A stretch of 64,000 nucleotides of DNA, from the NCBI GenBank assembly GCA_019359125.1, contig JAHHHY010000010.1, positions 62,001 to 126,000 on the forward strand, in the 5' to 3' direction. A model generated the notes under the pieces. That model was given only the letters and a program-made list of their open reading frames with translations. It searched no databases and was not told where the DNA came from. The DNA is from Pleurocapsa minor GSE-CHR-MK 17-07R. GTDB taxonomy: Bacteria > Chloroflexota > Anaerolineae > Aggregatilineales > Phototrophicaceae. A program made the translations under genes and the position numbers. This document shows positions 23,929-32,898 of this stretch, one piece after another. The number at the start of each line of letters is the position of its first letter. The first letter of the stretch is position 1.

Positions 23929-25320
23929 ATGAAACGTTATGATGCCATTGTCATCGGCACTGGTCAGTCAGGACCGTCTATGGCAGATCAACTGGCCCGA
24001 AGCGGCCAGCGCGTCGCCGTGGCCGAAGGGTATCGATTCGGCGGCTCGTGCGTGAATTATGGCTGCCGGCCCACCAAGACGCTGATCGCCAGCGCGCATG
24101 CGGTGCATCTGGCCCGGCGCGGTGCAGACTTTGGCTTTGAGACCGGCCCGCTGACGGTGAACTGGGAGCGCGTGCGCGAACGCGTCGTCGGCATCATCGA
24201 GAATACGAGCGAAGAAATTGAGACGTGGCTGCGCGGCACAGACGGCATTGATGTGTATCATGCCTATGCCAGCTTTGATGGCGTCGCTGAGGGGCAGTAT
24301 CGCGTGCGTATGGGCGATGAAGTGGTGGAGGCGGCACGCGTATTCCTGAACACGGGCACGCGGGCGCGCCTGCCGGATATCGAAGGCATCGACCTGATTG
24401 ACTGGCTGGACAGCGAGAAAGCCTTGCGACTTGCGGAGCTGCCGCGGCATCTGGTCATACTGGGTGGAAGCTATATCGGCCTGGAGATGGGGCAGGCATT
24501 CCGGCGGCTGGGCAGCCAGGTGACGATTATCGAGACGGGTGAGGCGCTCATCAGCCGTGAAGACCCGGATATCCGGGCGGAGGTGCAGCGCGTGCTGGAG
24601 CGCGAGGGCATCACCGTGCACACCGGCAGCGAGCCCGTACGGCTGGAGCGCGGCGCAGACGGCGGGGTGATTGCGCATCTCCGCCGTGCAGATGGAACAG
24701 AAATTGTCGTCGAGGGGTCCCACTGGCTGAATGCCGTTGGGCGTATCCCCAACACAGACAAGCTGAATCTGGCGTCGGCGGGCATCGAAACCGACAAGCG
24801 CGGTTTTGTGCTGGTGGATGAATTCCTGGAGACGACTGCGCCGGGGGTGTATGCGCTGGGCGACATCAACGGCAAGGGCGCGTTCACGCACACGTCGTAT
24901 CAGGATTACGAGATCGTGCGCGATAATCTGCTGCATGGCCGTTCGCGCAAATGGACCGACCGCGTGCAGTCGTATGCGCTGTTCACCGATCCGCCGCTGG
25001 GGCGGGTGGGCATGTCGGAAACCGAGGCGCGCGCGTCTGGTCGCAGGGTGCTGATGGCGGTCAAGCCGATGAGCAGTATCGGCCGCGCGGTGGAACAGGC
25101 CGAGACGGACGGTTTCATCAAGCTGCTGGTCGACGCCGACAGCGAGCAGTTTCTGGGCGCTGCCGTGCTGGGCTTTCATGGTGACGACGTGGTGCAGGCG
25201 GTCAGCTTCTTTATGGCGACTGGCGCCAGCTATCGTGTGATGATGGAGACGCTGCCGATTCATCCCACCATTGCCGAGTTCCTGCCCTCGATTCTGGGCG
25301 AACTGGCCCCGCTGGAATAA
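23929..25320 (+). CDS. FAD-dependent pyridine nucleotide-disulfide oxidoreductase (mercuric reductase-like)
   Basis: A 463-residue flavoprotein of the class I disulfide reductase family. The FAD loop is IVIGTGQSGPSMA near the N-terminus. The redox-active disulfide is C41/C46 in GGSCVNYGCRPTKT. The NAD(P)H loop is ILGGSYIGLEMGQAF, GVYALGDING binds FAD, and the C-terminal LPIHPTIAEF supplies the partner-subunit His and Glu. It has no N-terminal HMA domain and no C-terminal Cys pair, so mercuric reduction is not supported despite similar annotation of relatives. AAAGG precedes ATG 23929; an upstream in-frame ATG (23887) is less likely. Substrate unknown; a thiol or quinone reductase is possible. 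Confidence 0.88.
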   Translation: MKRYDAIVIGTGQSGPSMADQLARSGQRVAVAEGYRFGGSCVNYGCRPTKTLIASAHAVHLARRGADFGFETGPLTVNWERVRERVVGIIENTSEEIETWLRGTDGIDVYHAYASFDGVAEGQYRVRMGDEVVEAARVFLNTGTRARLPDIEGIDLIDWLDSEKALRLAELPRHLVILGGSYIGLEMGQAFRRLGSQVTIIETGEALISREDPDIRAEVQRVLEREGITVHTGSEPVRLERGADGGVIAHLRRADGTEIVVEGSHWLNAVGRIPNTDKLNLASAGIETDKRGFVLVDEFLETTAPGVYALGDINGKGAFTHTSYQDYEIVRDNLLHGRSRKWTDRVQSYALFTDPPLGRVGMSETEARASGRRVLMAVKPMSSIGRAVEQAETDGFIKLLVDADSEQFLGAAVLGFHGDDVVQAVSFFMATGASYRVMMETLPIHPTIAEFLPSILGELAPLE

Positions 25321-25330
25321 GCCTGATTTT

Positions 25331-25362
25331 CGGGGAGATGCATGCAAGCCCGCATCTCCCCG
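25331..25362. terminator. hairpin between convergent genes
   Basis: CGGGGAGATGC (25331-25341) pairs perfectly with GCATCTCCCCG (25352-25362), an 11-bp stem, in the short gap between the convergent flavoprotein and VIT-family genes. No U-tract follows on either strand, so it is a stop or stabiliser only by position. Confidence 0.5.
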
Positions 25363-25370
25363 TCCTCGCA

Positions 25371-26066
25371 TCAGACGGCGGTGCCGAACAGCGACCCGAT
25401 AAGCGCCGTCAGCCCCATGGCCGCCGCACCCCAGAATGTCACCCTGACTGTTGACCTAAGGATGGGCGCGCCGCCTGCCCATGCCGCCAGGATGCCCAGC
25501 AGGGCGAGAAAGACCAGCGAAATCACCGATACGCCGATAGTGAGCAGATTTTCTGGCATGATGAGCACGGTCAGCAGGGGCATAGCCGCGCCGACAGCAA
25601 AAGATGCCGCCGAAGCGAAGGCCGCCTGTACCGGCCTGGCGCTGAGCTGTTCGGAGATGCCCAGTTCATCGCGTGCATGCGCGCCCAGGGCATCTTTTTC
25701 CATCAGCTGCACAGCGACCTGCCGGGCGAGGGCAGGCTCCACCCCGCGTTTGACGTAAATCTCCGCCAGTTCTTCAGTCTCGAAGTCTCCATCGCTTGCC
25801 AGCTCACGGGTTTCCCGTGCCAGCTCCGCCTTTTCTGTGTCCCCCTGCGAGCTCACCGAGACATACTCGCCGGCGGCCATCGACATTGCCCCTGCCACCA
25901 GCCCGGCGATACCCGCAATCAGCACATCGCCGCGCACGGCGCTGGCGGCCGCCACGCCCACGATCAGGCTGGCTGTCGAGACGATGCCATCGTTGGCGCC
26001 CAGTACGGCGGCACGCAGCCAGCCAATCCGCCCTGTCACATGCCGTTCCTGCATTCGTGCTGTCAT
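25371..26066 (-). CDS. VIT1/CCC1-family transporter
   Basis: A 231-residue membrane protein of the iron/manganese vacuolar transporter family. The N-terminal signature RAAVLGANDGIVSTASLIVG is complete. GAMSMAAGEYVSVSSQ forms helix 2, a charged cytoplasmic hinge (residues about 75-135, Glu-rich) follows, and three more helices end the protein. Bacterial members move Fe2+ or Mn2+ out of the cytoplasm or into stores. The gene is single. With the ZIP transporter nearby it suggests metal homeostasis. Two close starts are possible; the first ATG is used. Confidence 0.9.
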   Translation of the reverse strand: MTARMQERHVTGRIGWLRAAVLGANDGIVSTASLIVGVAAASAVRGDVLIAGIAGLVAGAMSMAAGEYVSVSSQGDTEKAELARETRELASDGDFETEELAEIYVKRGVEPALARQVAVQLMEKDALGAHARDELGISEQLSARPVQAAFASAASFAVGAAMPLLTVLIMPENLLTIGVSVISLVFLALLGILAAWAGGAPILRSTVRVTFWGAAAMGLTALIGSLFGTAV

Positions 26067-26177
26067 ATCCTTGCTCCACGCGGGACTCTGCCGCTGTAAG
26101 GTGGCTCCGGACTGTATTCAGGCCGGACCCTGTCTTCAGTATACGCCTCATATGACCGAAGATTTGGCGCAAAACAA

Positions 26178-26206
26178 AAGGGCGCATCTTTTCGGCATGC
26201 GCCCTT
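26178..26206 (-). terminator. bidirectional rho-independent terminator
   Basis: AAGGGCGCAT (26178-26187) pairs with ATGCGCCCTT (26197-26206), a perfect 10-bp stem with a 9-base loop. On the minus strand it is followed by TTTTGTTTTGCG, and it lies 29 bases after the stop of the SH3-domain protein gene, which it should terminate. On the plus strand TCTTTATG follows, so it may also act there. Confidence 0.8.
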
Positions 26207-26235
26207 CTTTATGCTGACGAAGCCGTCGCCGGGTG

Positions 26236-28017
26236 TCAGTCGACGCGAATGGAAGCAATCAGCGCGTCGAGCGTGTCGAGCGATGGGGTGAACGCTTGTG
26301 CGGGTTCTGCCGCCAGCAGGCTCACCTGATCCACCAGGATGGCGCCTGCGTCCGGCGAGTTTGGGTTGATGGCGCTGTAGTCGAATGTGTCGGGCAGCAC
26401 CGCCGTGCTGATCGGGAAAGTGGCGGAGACGACATGACTGCCGTCGTCGGTCAGGCCAACGAACGCGTAGAAAACGGAACCGTTGGTGCCAACGCTGAAT
26501 GCCTGCGAGTAATAGGTCAGGAAACGCACCCCGCGCCCGCCAGCAAACGAAATGTATTCGGGCTGAACGATCATGACCTGCGCCGCGTTGTAGACGGGCA
26601 GGAAGGGAATCTCGGTCACCTCACCCATCAGCGGCAGCCCGCTGACCAATGCTGGCGATTGATTCACAAAGTCCTGCACCCGAGCCAGTTGATTGGCATA
26701 GTTCGAGCCTGCTGCAAAGGTGCTGGTCGGCATGAAGAAGACCTGCGGCTGCTGATAGGGCATGTCTCGCACCGGATACCCGGCGATGGTCACGCTGGTG
26801 CGTTCCGGTTCTGATCCAAACATGCTTGACATACCTTCCGGATCGGTGGTCGCTGCGATCACATCGACCTGTACACGGTTGCCCAGTGAGGCATCCACGG
26901 TCACGTGATAGCTGTTAAAGTCAACCTGGATGGGCGCCCCGGCGGCAGACGAAAACTCGATTGCAGGCGAGTTAATAGTCAGCGTGCTGATGACGCTGTC
27001 AAAGTCGGTCAGGGCGGGTGTGAAGTCCGTATCCGCAGCCGCTCCCAGCGTTGATTCAAGCTCTGTCAGGTAGGCGTCGAAGGTGTCGAAGAAGGCGTTG
27101 TAGTCAAAATCGACGGGGATCGAGGCAGGGATGAGCGCCGTTTGCACGGGTGAGATGATCGTGACCGCGTATTGCCCGTCCGCGCTGATGCCTTGGAACA
27201 GATAACGCAGCGTGTCCTGGGTGACGGGCGACACATCGAACGACGTGGCCATCAGGAATTCGACGCCAGACAGCACAGGCGTGTCGATATAGCGTTCGCG
27301 TGCGGTAAACACCAGCGGCCCCGGATAGGTCAGCATCGGCCGGATATTTGGCTTGTCGGGGCGTTCGGCCAGCGCAGTCTGCAGCCCGTTCACCGACGCG
27401 AACAGGTTCATATCCTCCGTCATCGTCGAGATGCGGTAGATGTACATGATCGTGCCAGTGTCAGCCCAGCGATTCTCTGGGGTGTTGTAACGCTCAAAGG
27501 TAAGCTGCACATATTCTGGCGTGCGGCCGATCATGTCGGCCTCACTTTCTGCAACCGGGAAGATTTGAGACCGCACCCCTTCGCCGATGGATGTGGGGTA
27601 GGAAAATGCAATGTGCTGGTCGAGCGGCTGAAAGCCCTGGAACAGCCTTGATTCTGCTTCAGCCGGAGCAGGCGCAGCCGCAACAGGTTCCAGGAAATAG
27701 GCGTCCCCCTGACCTTCCACCGTCCAGCCGGTCAGCGTGCCATAGGCCACCTGCCACCACCGATAGCCATCCGCGCAGACAGACCCGCCGATGACGGTAA
27801 TCGTTTCTCCGCCCGGGATTTGCCCCAGCAGAGTGCCGTTGACGGTGGCAGAATCGCGGACATTATTGGCATTGCCGGGTGTGACCCGCGCATCCCCTCC
27901 CAGGATCAGGCGCGGGGCAGGGGCACCCGGGCAGTCGGCTTGCCGGGCGGAAGCACTCATGCTGGTGATGAGCGTGAAGGCGGAAACGATCAGGAAGGCC
28001 TGTTTTAAGAGGCGCAT
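26236..28017 (-). CDS. secreted SH3-domain protein with an internally duplicated domain
   Basis: A 593-residue exported protein of unknown function. Signal peptide MRLLKQAFLIVSAFTLITSM, cut after SASA. A bacterial SH3-like domain lies at about residues 30-105 (NNVRDSATVNGTLLGQIPGG, WWQVAYGTLTGWTVEG). The rest is two similar modules of about 220 residues. Each carries an S/T-rich beta region, then a FDY segment, and ends in FTPALTDFDSVISTLTI in the first and FTPSLDTLDALIASIRV in the second. ATG 28017 is chosen since it opens at the signal peptide. SH3-like domains often bind peptidoglycan, so a cell-surface role is likely; the duplicated module matches no family I can name. Confidence 0.8.
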   Translation of the reverse strand: MRLLKQAFLIVSAFTLITSMSASARQADCPGAPAPRLILGGDARVTPGNANNVRDSATVNGTLLGQIPGGETITVIGGSVCADGYRWWQVAYGTLTGWTVEGQGDAYFLEPVAAAPAPAEAESRLFQGFQPLDQHIAFSYPTSIGEGVRSQIFPVAESEADMIGRTPEYVQLTFERYNTPENRWADTGTIMYIYRISTMTEDMNLFASVNGLQTALAERPDKPNIRPMLTYPGPLVFTARERYIDTPVLSGVEFLMATSFDVSPVTQDTLRYLFQGISADGQYAVTIISPVQTALIPASIPVDFDYNAFFDTFDAYLTELESTLGAAADTDFTPALTDFDSVISTLTINSPAIEFSSAAGAPIQVDFNSYHVTVDASLGNRVQVDVIAATTDPEGMSSMFGSEPERTSVTIAGYPVRDMPYQQPQVFFMPTSTFAAGSNYANQLARVQDFVNQSPALVSGLPLMGEVTEIPFLPVYNAAQVMIVQPEYISFAGGRGVRFLTYYSQAFSVGTNGSVFYAFVGLTDDGSHVVSATFPISTAVLPDTFDYSAINPNSPDAGAILVDQVSLLAAEPAQAFTPSLDTLDALIASIRVD

Positions 28018-28062
28018 GGTCTTGTCTCTTTCTGTGAACACTTAAATCCTGAAAACAGCTTT

Positions 28063-28818
28063 CTAAAGCTGGCCGGCCAGCCAGCGCACCGCATTGACCC
28101 ACAGGGTCGCATAGCCGTCCCACGTCGCAAATGCTTCCGGGCACCAGTGCGGGCCGATGTCGGACGCCCACGCCAGCGTGCGCCCTGTATCAACCTGCTG
28201 CACAGCCAGCAGCGGATCCTCCCCAACGGTGGCCAGCAGGTCCGCGCCCGGCTTCAGCGTCAGCTCGTTGTAGCCTAGCAGCTGTGGAAACGGCCCGCTG
28301 ATTCCGTGCAGGATCGGATGGGCAGGCTGCTGCACCGTGACTGCTGCGCCTTCCGGCACCTCACGACGGTCGTCCCACGGGAAAATACTCACCGGAAGCA
28401 CGGCTTCCACGGGCGTGCGCTGGTAACGGGCCGCGCCATAGATACCTGCGAACGAATAGTAGCCGCCGCACATGCCCAGCCCGCCGCCGCCCTGCACCCA
28501 CTGCTGAAGCAGTTTCAGCCGGTTGGGCGTCGATTTCCCGCGCAGCCAGGTGTCTGGATGCAGCAGCAGGGTGTTCGCGCCGATGTCGCTGAGCAGGATG
28601 ACATCATAGGCAGCGAGGCCTTCCAGCGTGTTGGGAAACTGGCTGTCTGCCAGATGATTGGGCAAATGCGTGAAAGCGACTCCCGCCGATTCCAGCGCGC
28701 GCTGCAAATAGGCACAGCCTGTATCAAATGTGGTGCTTGAGAAAAAGTCCCAGCCTTTATAGTGGGTGCTGTTCGACACCCATGATTCACCCGCCAACAG
28801 AACTCGAATCTGGCTCAT
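28063..28818 (-). CDS. putative glutamine amidotransferase-like (ThuA/DUF1355 fold) protein
   Basis: A 251-residue class I glutamine amidotransferase-fold protein. The nucleophile-elbow position reads GGLGMCGGYYSFAG with a Cys, and AWASDIGPHWCPE near the C-terminus holds the histidine region. It is closest to the putative cytoplasmic amidotransferases of the DUF1355 group, whose reaction is unknown; ThuA-like trehalose-utilisation proteins share the fold. It lies 45 bases upstream of the SH3 protein gene on the same strand, so the two may be one transcript. No signal peptide. Confidence 0.8.
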   Translation of the reverse strand: MSQIRVLLAGESWVSNSTHYKGWDFFSSTTFDTGCAYLQRALESAGVAFTHLPNHLADSQFPNTLEGLAAYDVILLSDIGANTLLLHPDTWLRGKSTPNRLKLLQQWVQGGGGLGMCGGYYSFAGIYGAARYQRTPVEAVLPVSIFPWDDRREVPEGAAVTVQQPAHPILHGISGPFPQLLGYNELTLKPGADLLATVGEDPLLAVQQVDTGRTLAWASDIGPHWCPEAFATWDGYATLWVNAVRWLAGQL

Positions 28819-29040
28819 CAGATATGCTCCTTTTTACGAGGCAGATTGTAATCCTTTTGTCGGCGCAGAGCATCGCCATGCGTCGGCTGTGCAGCGTTTT
28901 ACGTAGATGTTCGAAATACCAAACCTTAATATTTTCTCATTTTTGTCTTCTTAATCTAAATCTTCATTAATCAATTTTGTAAATCGCGCTATTCTTGTCC
29001 TATCGATCTGTCTCTCTGCATTCCACATCGCAGTACGCAT

Positions 29041-29094
29041 GGCAACCCGGCACTGGCGATGCAGCGACACTATAATCACGCAGGGTAGAACTTC
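29041..29094 (+). promoter_or_regulatory. possible promoter and RBS of the diterpenoid operon
   Basis: A perfect TATAAT lies at 29071-29076 with no good -35 at 17 bases (CCGGCA only). CAGGGTAG serves as a Shine-Dalgarno before ATG 29095. The upstream 28910-29000 stretch is distinctly A+T-rich for this window and may hold another promoter or activator sites. The weak -35 would fit activator-dependent control. Confidence 0.35.
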
Positions 29095-30603
29095 ATGGCA
29101 TTAGCTACGGCAAAGATCGAAGACCGAATAGCACTGGACGCGGAAATACACCGGATCATTCATCATCTCGGGTCTGGCAAGGTGGGTGGCGTCGCCTATG
29201 ACACAGCCTGGGTCGCCCGGCTGAGCTCTCGATATCCCGGGTATGGATTTGAGCAGTCACTGGCGTGGCTGAGGGAACATCAGTTTCCCGACGGCAGCTG
29301 GGGCTCGCAGATACTGCATTATCATGACCGCTATATTTCGACGCTGGCTGCCATCACCACGCTGAAAGAGGCGGGCGGCGACCCGGACGATCAGGCGCGT
29401 ATCGCCCGTGGCGAGCAGGTGCTCTGGCGTCTGGTCGGTCACCTGGGCAAAGACAACAGCGACACGATCGGTTTTCCGGTGCTGTCCAGCGCGCTGGCCG
29501 AAGAGGCCGCTGCGCTTGGGCTGGAGGTGCCGCGTCCGTCAGCGCGTTATGCGGCGGCCTTTCGCGACAAAGTCTCGCAGTTCCTGAACCAGACCAACCG
29601 CAATTGGCGGCAGAATACGCTCAGCTTCTCGATGGAGGCCATGCGCTCGATTGTGCAGCAGGGCGATGATGTGCTGGAGGATAACTATTCGATCAATGTG
29701 TCGCCTTCGGCGACAGCCGGCTATCTGATGGCGCATCGCAATGAACAGGCGCTGGGATACCTTCAGTCGGTGATGACCAATGATGTCACCGGATCAGCGC
29801 CCGCGGTCGCCCCGATTGATGTGTTTGAAGCCACCTGGTCGCTGAATCATTTGCGGCTGGCGGGGGCGGTGCATCCCGATATGCCGGGGGTGCGCAAGGT
29901 GCTGGATCGGCTGTGGCAGGTGTGGTCACCAGACCAGGGCGTGAGCTATTCCAGTTACTTTGGCGTGCCCAACCTGGATGATACGGCGTCATGCTTTGCT
30001 GTGCTGCATTGGGGCGGGTATCCTGTAGATGTCCGCGTATTTGAGCGTTTTGAACGCGATGACCATTTTTACTGTTTCCCTAATGAAACGGATATTTCGC
30101 TGGGCGCGCATGTGCGCCTGCTCACTGCGCTGAAGCAGTGGGGCGGAATGGATGAAAATCACCCGTGGATTGTTAAAATCATGAGTGTTTTCCGGAGAAC
30201 AAACAAAACCGGAACATTCTGGTGGGACAAATGGCACGTTTCACCTTATTATTTGAGTAGTACGGCCGTGATGGCGATGCATGGGATTGCGACCGAACTG
30301 GCACACAGCCGCCTGACCTGGATTATGAAGACGCAGAATCCGGATGGTGGCTGGGGCTATCTCGACCACTCCACTGCTGAGGAATCGGCGTACTGCCTTG
30401 AGGCGCTGCTGTACTGGGATCGCGCGGTCGAACGCGTCGACCCGGATATCCTCAGTCGCGCCTGCGATTTCCTGTGTGATCATGTGTCGGATACGCAGTT
30501 TCCATCGCTCTGGATTGGTAAAAGCCTGTATACGCCGTACTATCCGGTGAAGTCGGCAGTTCTTGGTGCTGTGATGAGCTGCATGGATCAGAGGAGCAAA
30601 TGA
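29095..30603 (+). CDS. class II diterpene cyclase (copalyl/kolavenyl diphosphate synthase-like)
   Basis: Protonation-initiated terpene cyclase of 502 residues, the size of bacterial class II enzymes such as Rv3377c (about 500). It carries AYDTAWVA (34-41), QFPDGSWG (63-70), NLDDTA (293-298) at the DXDDTA site, FERDDHFYCFPNE (319-331), DKWHVSPYY (378-386), QNPDGGWGY (414-422) and IGKSLYTPYYP (474-484), all class II diterpene-cyclase hallmarks. The substrate should be geranylgeranyl diphosphate. The first Asp of DXDD is Asn293, while the catalytic middle Asp295 is kept. It is coupled by ATGA overlap to a histidine kinase. A homologue of the second-step synthase lies four genes on. Squalene-hopene cyclase is excluded by length and motifs. 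Confidence 0.9.
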   Translation: MALATAKIEDRIALDAEIHRIIHHLGSGKVGGVAYDTAWVARLSSRYPGYGFEQSLAWLREHQFPDGSWGSQILHYHDRYISTLAAITTLKEAGGDPDDQARIARGEQVLWRLVGHLGKDNSDTIGFPVLSSALAEEAAALGLEVPRPSARYAAAFRDKVSQFLNQTNRNWRQNTLSFSMEAMRSIVQQGDDVLEDNYSINVSPSATAGYLMAHRNEQALGYLQSVMTNDVTGSAPAVAPIDVFEATWSLNHLRLAGAVHPDMPGVRKVLDRLWQVWSPDQGVSYSSYFGVPNLDDTASCFAVLHWGGYPVDVRVFERFERDDHFYCFPNETDISLGAHVRLLTALKQWGGMDENHPWIVKIMSVFRRTNKTGTFWWDKWHVSPYYLSSTAVMAMHGIATELAHSRLTWIMKTQNPDGGWGYLDHSTAEESAYCLEALLYWDRAVERVDPDILSRACDFLCDHVSDTQFPSLWIGKSLYTPYYPVKSAVLGAVMSCMDQRSK

Positions 30604-32030
30604 CAACAAACGTTTCGCAACCACCCCCGATTTCCGAGAAAGCAACCGGCGGCTTTGTTCCCTTCCTGAGGTCGCTGTGGCGGCCTTCCGAGACCGGTGA
30701 AGACGTCTTCCGCGAGCGCATCATCCGTTCCACGCTGACGATCGTGCTGCTCATGGGCGCGCTCAGCTTCGCCTCTGTATTGTTTGTCTTCCAGTCGCCC
30801 TGGGCGCTGGTATCGGTGCCCACGGTGCACGTGTTTGTGCTGGTGGTCGGTTTCATTGCGCTGGTGGTGCTTTCACGCGGAGAAACCTCGCTGTCAGGCG
30901 GCCTGCTGGTCACGACAACGATTGTCGCTGGCAGCGGCCTGGTGCTGCTGAATGGGTCATCCGACACGCTGATCAGCTTTGCGACCGGTTTTGCCACCTA
31001 CGTGCTGGGTGTGCTGATTGCCGCGCTGGTGCTGCCGCGCAACTTCGTCATCCCGACAGCGATTGTCTGCCTCATCATCTATTCGCTCATCGCGATCACG
31101 CAGGGGATGCCCGACTTTACCTCGTCACAGCTCACGCCGCTGGCGCTGGCCCTGCTGACAGAGGCCATCATCCTGCGCCAGCTTCGTATCGAGTTCGACG
31201 GCCGCCTCGACAGAATGTCTGCGTCCATCATGCAGGCTGAAGCAGCCAAAATTGCCGCTGACGAAGCCCGTCAGCAGGCTGAAACTGCTGACCGCTCAAA
31301 GTCGCAGTTCCTCGCCAACATGAGCCATGAGCTGCGCACACCGCTGAACGCCATCATCGGCTACGACGAGGCGATGATCGGCGGCATGGTGGGCACGTTC
31401 ACCGACGAGCAAAGCCGCCTGCTGAAGAATATTCAGCTTAACAGCCGCCGCCTGCTCGGCCTGATCAATGACATCCTCGACCTGTCGAAGATTGAATCGG
31501 GCTCGATCGAGGTCTACCTGGCTCCGGTGGACCCGCGCAAAATCATTCAGGAAACCGTCGACGGGCTGCAAAGCCTTGTGCACGAGAAAAATATCACGCT
31601 TGACGTCAGTTTTTCGCCTGATGTGCCGGAAGTCGTGCTGACGGATACCAAGAAGCTGCAGCAGATACTGGTGAACCTGCTCAGCAATGCCATCAAGTTC
31701 ACGCGTCGTGGCGGCGTGACCGTCACTGTTGATACGGTCGATAACAGCCACTGGAAGATTGCGGTCGTCGACACCGGCATCGGCATGCCACAGGCTGCCC
31801 TCTCGTATATCTTCGAGCCGTTCCGCCAGGTGGACGGCACTGAGACCAGATCCCACAAAGGCACGGGCCTGGGTCTGGCGATTTCCCGGCGCCTTGTTGA
31901 GCGCCTGGGTGGCACCATTGGGGTACAGACGGAACAGGGTGTTGGCTCCACGTTCACTGTGGAACTGCCGCGCGCGCCCATTCCGGCGTCATCGGAGCAG
32001 ACCGAACTGACAGGTCTGGTAGTTGGATAA
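30600..32030 (+). CDS. membrane-bound sensor histidine kinase
   Basis: A 476-residue sensor with about six membrane helices in residues 44-194, a short coiled-coil linker (about 196-235) and a HisKA/HATPase kinase core. The phospho-acceptor is H243 in SHELRTPLNAIIGY; LLSNAIKFT (N box), DTGIGMP (G1), FEPFRQV (F box) and KGTGLGLAIS (G2) follow. There is no receiver domain, and no extracytoplasmic sensor domain, so the stimulus is probably sensed in the membrane. Its ATG overlaps the diterpene cyclase stop, with AGAGGAG inside that gene. The two receiver-only proteins downstream are its likely partners. Confidence 0.93.
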   Translation: MTTNVSQPPPISEKATGGFVPFLRSLWRPSETGEDVFRERIIRSTLTIVLLMGALSFASVLFVFQSPWALVSVPTVHVFVLVVGFIALVVLSRGETSLSGGLLVTTTIVAGSGLVLLNGSSDTLISFATGFATYVLGVLIAALVLPRNFVIPTAIVCLIIYSLIAITQGMPDFTSSQLTPLALALLTEAIILRQLRIEFDGRLDRMSASIMQAEAAKIAADEARQQAETADRSKSQFLANMSHELRTPLNAIIGYDEAMIGGMVGTFTDEQSRLLKNIQLNSRRLLGLINDILDLSKIESGSIEVYLAPVDPRKIIQETVDGLQSLVHEKNITLDVSFSPDVPEVVLTDTKKLQQILVNLLSNAIKFTRRGGVTVTVDTVDNSHWKIAVVDTGIGMPQAALSYIFEPFRQVDGTETRSHKGTGLGLAISRRLVERLGGTIGVQTEQGVGSTFTVELPRAPIPASSEQTELTGLVVG

Positions 32031-32067
32031 TCGCAAGACCGACCAATTATTTACGGAGATGCTGTAG

Positions 32068-32448
32068 ATGAGCGACATGTCAGTTCTGCTGGTGGACGAT
32101 GATCCGCATGCCTGCGAGGTGATGCAGCTTGTGCTGCGTCACCATAACGTGCCCCTGACGGTTGTGGGGGATGCCGAGACCGCCCTGGATTATCTGAAGT
32201 CAAATTCGCCCGATATCGTCATTATGGATATTTTCCTTCCCGGAATTGACGGTTATCAGGCCCTGAAACGCATTCGTCAGTCGTCGCTGCTGCCCTCTGG
32301 CCGTTTTGTGGCCACCACCGCCTACTATACGAATGACACGGAACAGGAAGCCCTCACGCGGGGCTTCGACGGTTACATTCCCAAACCGTTTGATTCCAGC
32401 AACCTTGTCGCCTACCTGGAGATGATTGCCGGCCGGTCTCAGTACTGA
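32068..32448 (+). CDS. receiver-only response regulator, first
   Basis: A single CheY-like receiver domain of 126 residues with no output domain. The acidic pocket is D10-D12 and the phosphorylation site D54 in VIMDIFLPG. The conserved Lys lies in GYIPKPFD. It follows the histidine kinase by 37 bases. Such proteins act as phosphate sinks, relay intermediates or protein-binding switches (DivK/CheY-like). With no DNA-binding domain it cannot regulate transcription directly. The target may be the diterpenoid enzymes, motility or another kinase; this is open. Confidence 0.93.
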   Translation: MSDMSVLLVDDDPHACEVMQLVLRHHNVPLTVVGDAETALDYLKSNSPDIVIMDIFLPGIDGYQALKRIRQSSLLPSGRFVATTAYYTNDTEQEALTRGFDGYIPKPFDSSNLVAYLEMIAGRSQY

Positions 32449-32508
32449 GAAACCGTTGCTGAAAACATCGTCCATCGCCGCACCCCTTACATCGCGCTGG
32501 AGTTTTGT

Positions 32509-32898
32509 ATGCCTGATCTGTCAAACTGGAACATCCTGATCATCGATGACGAGCCGGACAATATCGGTGTTCTGGAGCTGGTCTTCAAATTTCACAAGGC
32601 AAAGGTTCGTGTGGCTGAGTCGGGAGAGGATGGCATTGCTTCGATGGAGGAAGAAATGCCAACCCTCCTGCTGGCCGATATTCAGATGCCGACGATGTCT
32701 GGCTATGAACTGCTGAAGAAAGTTCGCGATAATGAGAAGTGGCGGCATATCCCGGTGATCGCGGTGACCGCCCTGGCGATGAGCGGAGACAACGAGCGCA
32801 TTCTCAGCCACGGCTTTGATGGCTATATTCCCAAGCCGGTCAGCGCCATGACGATCGCCGATGAAGTGCAGGCTATTCTGGATGCAAGGAAGTCATGA
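32509..32898 (+). CDS. receiver-only response regulator, second
   Basis: A second CheY-like receiver of 129 residues, distinct from the first. The acidic pair is in IIDDEPD (12-18), the phospho-Asp is D57 in LLADIQMPTMSG, and the Lys is in GYIPKPVS. It is 60 bases from the first regulator and its stop overlaps the start of the diterpene synthase homologue (ATGA), giving tight coupling of signalling and biosynthesis genes. No output domain is present. The two receivers may carry phosphate from the same kinase with different lifetimes. Confidence 0.92.
   Translation: MPDLSNWNILIIDDEPDNIGVLELVFKFHKAKVRVAESGEDGIASMEEEMPTLLLADIQMPTMSGYELLKKVRDNEKWRHIPVIAVTALAMSGDNERILSHGFDGYIPKPVSAMTIADEVQAILDARKS

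Noticed and set aside
23929-25320. True mercuric reductase
   Set aside because: It lacks the HMA domain and the C-terminal Cys pair, and no mer genes are nearby. Only the general disulfide-reductase family is supported.
29095-30603. Squalene-hopene cyclase for this terpene cyclase
   Set aside because: The length (502 against about 630), AYDTAWVA, the FERDDHFYCF segment and few QW repeats fit class II diterpene cyclases instead.
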